Below are positions 5,798 through 6,267 of a DNA stretch of 6,267 nucleotides, piece after piece. Source of the DNA: Bacillota bacterium. GTDB taxonomy: Bacteria; Armatimonadota; Hebobacteria; Hebobacterales; Hebobacteraceae. Position 1 is the stretch's first letter, and the number at the start of each line of letters is the position of its first letter. The position numbers were made by a program, and so were the translations under genes. The notes under the pieces were generated by a model. It worked only from the letters and a program-made list of their open reading frames with translations. It did not search any database and had not been told where the DNA came from. Where the stretch lies: positions 1 through 6,267 of the forward strand of contig DAOVEW010000074.1 of the NCBI GenBank assembly GCA_030668755.1. The letters are read 5' to 3'.

Positions 5798-6267
5798 CCA
5801 GGCGGCGTGGCTTCACGCTCACCGAGATCAGCGTCGCCCTCGCGCTGATTGCCATTGCCTTGGCGGTGCTGTCCCCACTGCTGGCGCGGTCCACGGCCTC
5901 CGCGCGCCGCACCGTGTGCATGTCCAATCTGCGTAACATTGGAATGGCGATCCAGATGTACAGCTATGACCACGACGGCTTCTTCCCGCTGGCGCCGCCC
6001 GGGCTTCGCGGTATTGACGAGTACGTGAAGAACAGAGAAGTCTACCGCTGCCCGGACGCTTCGGATCATGTGTGGGCGGACGACCAGTTCGTGATTGACT
6101 ATATCTACCGCCCCGGCCTTTCCAACGAGAGTGCAGCCGACGAGCCAGTTGCCGCAGACAGCCGGGCGCGCCACCGCGGCGGCGCCAATGTCGTGACGGC
6201 CGACGGGTCGGGGCACTGGTGGCCCGCTGCGCGCTGGCGCAGCTTTGCCGCCCAGGGCGAAAGGAGC
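5794..6267 (+). CDS. Prepilin-type protein with H-X9-DG motif, truncated by window end
   Basis: 158 residues are visible with no stop before the edge. The leader MTRRRG6^FTLTEISVAL is a canonical prepilin signal with Glu at mature +5, followed by a hydrophobic helix to about residue 30. Residues 42-65 (CMSNLRNIGMAIQMYSYDHD then GFFP) match the helix-spine region of the large prepilin family often annotated with DUF1559-type or H-X9-DG domains. Cys42 and Cys86 (in YRCPD) are both conserved there. His127-x9-Asp137-Gly138 is an exact H-X9-DG. This domain is abundant in Planctomycetota, Armatimonadota and Verrucomicrobia-like bacteria. GAGGAG lies upstream and the ATG overlaps the K-like gene's stop. 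The protein would be processed by a prepilin peptidase and form or modify a pseudopilus. The motif normally lies close to the C-terminus, so the stop is probably just beyond the window. Confidence 0.88.
   Translation, partial: MTRRRGFTLTEISVALALIAIALAVLSPLLARSTASARRTVCMSNLRNIGMAIQMYSYDHDGFFPLAPPGLRGIDEYVKNREVYRCPDASDHVWADDQFVIDYIYRPGLSNESAADEPVAADSRARHRGGANVVTADGSGHWWPAARWRSFAAQGERS

Noticed and set aside
1..6267. Search for tRNA, rRNA, CRISPR repeats, insertion-sequence ends and rho-independent terminators
   Set aside because: Nothing convincing was seen on either strand. Gaps between the rightward genes are 30 nt or less.

Overview
The window is uniformly GC-rich, bacterial and densely coded. 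One gene runs leftward off the left edge. A rightward operon fills the rest and runs off the right edge. The last gene is a class III-type prepilin with an intact H-X9-DG motif. That type is especially common in Planctomycetota, Armatimonadota and Verrucomicrobiota/Lentisphaerota, so the source is probably a GC-rich member of one of those groups. This placement is inference from family distribution; there is no rRNA or other marker here.

Layout. Positions 2-871 (minus strand): the N-terminal 290 residues of a glycoside hydrolase family 4 enzyme, an NAD- and metal-dependent glycosidase. Positions 872-1072: a divergent intergenic region that should hold promoters for both directions. Positions 1073-2287: GspF/PilC inner-membrane platform protein. 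Positions 2318-3865: GspE/PilB assembly ATPase. Positions 3868-4929: a composite ORF with a signal-peptide-like start, an arginine-rich middle that looks out of frame, three predicted membrane helices and a C-terminal GspI-like pseudopilin. Positions 4926-5375: GspJ/PilW-like pseudopilin. Positions 5381-5797: PilX/GspK-like pseudopilin. Positions 5794-6267: H-X9-DG prepilin, cut by the window end.

How they work together. The right-hand genes form a compact type II secretion / type IV pilus-like assembly operon. Junctions are tight: a 30-nt gap between gspF and gspE, 2 nt after gspE, and two ATGA stop/start overlaps. GspE would power assembly on the GspF platform. The three minor pseudopilins would form a tip or initiation complex, and the last gene would give a further, possibly major, pilin. 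No secretin, prepilin peptidase or GspL/M-type gene is visible, so these must lie outside the window or elsewhere in the genome. The GH4 gene is divergent and metabolic and need not be functionally linked.

Points for a second look: the composite ORF with an exact 10-bp tandem duplication, an apparently non-canonical N-terminal domain and altered His box in the ATPase, three successive pseudopilins lacking Glu at position +5, and a GH4 enzyme with Cys-Ile-Gly-Val where a Cys-His motif is expected. I found no clearly new defence or mobile system.
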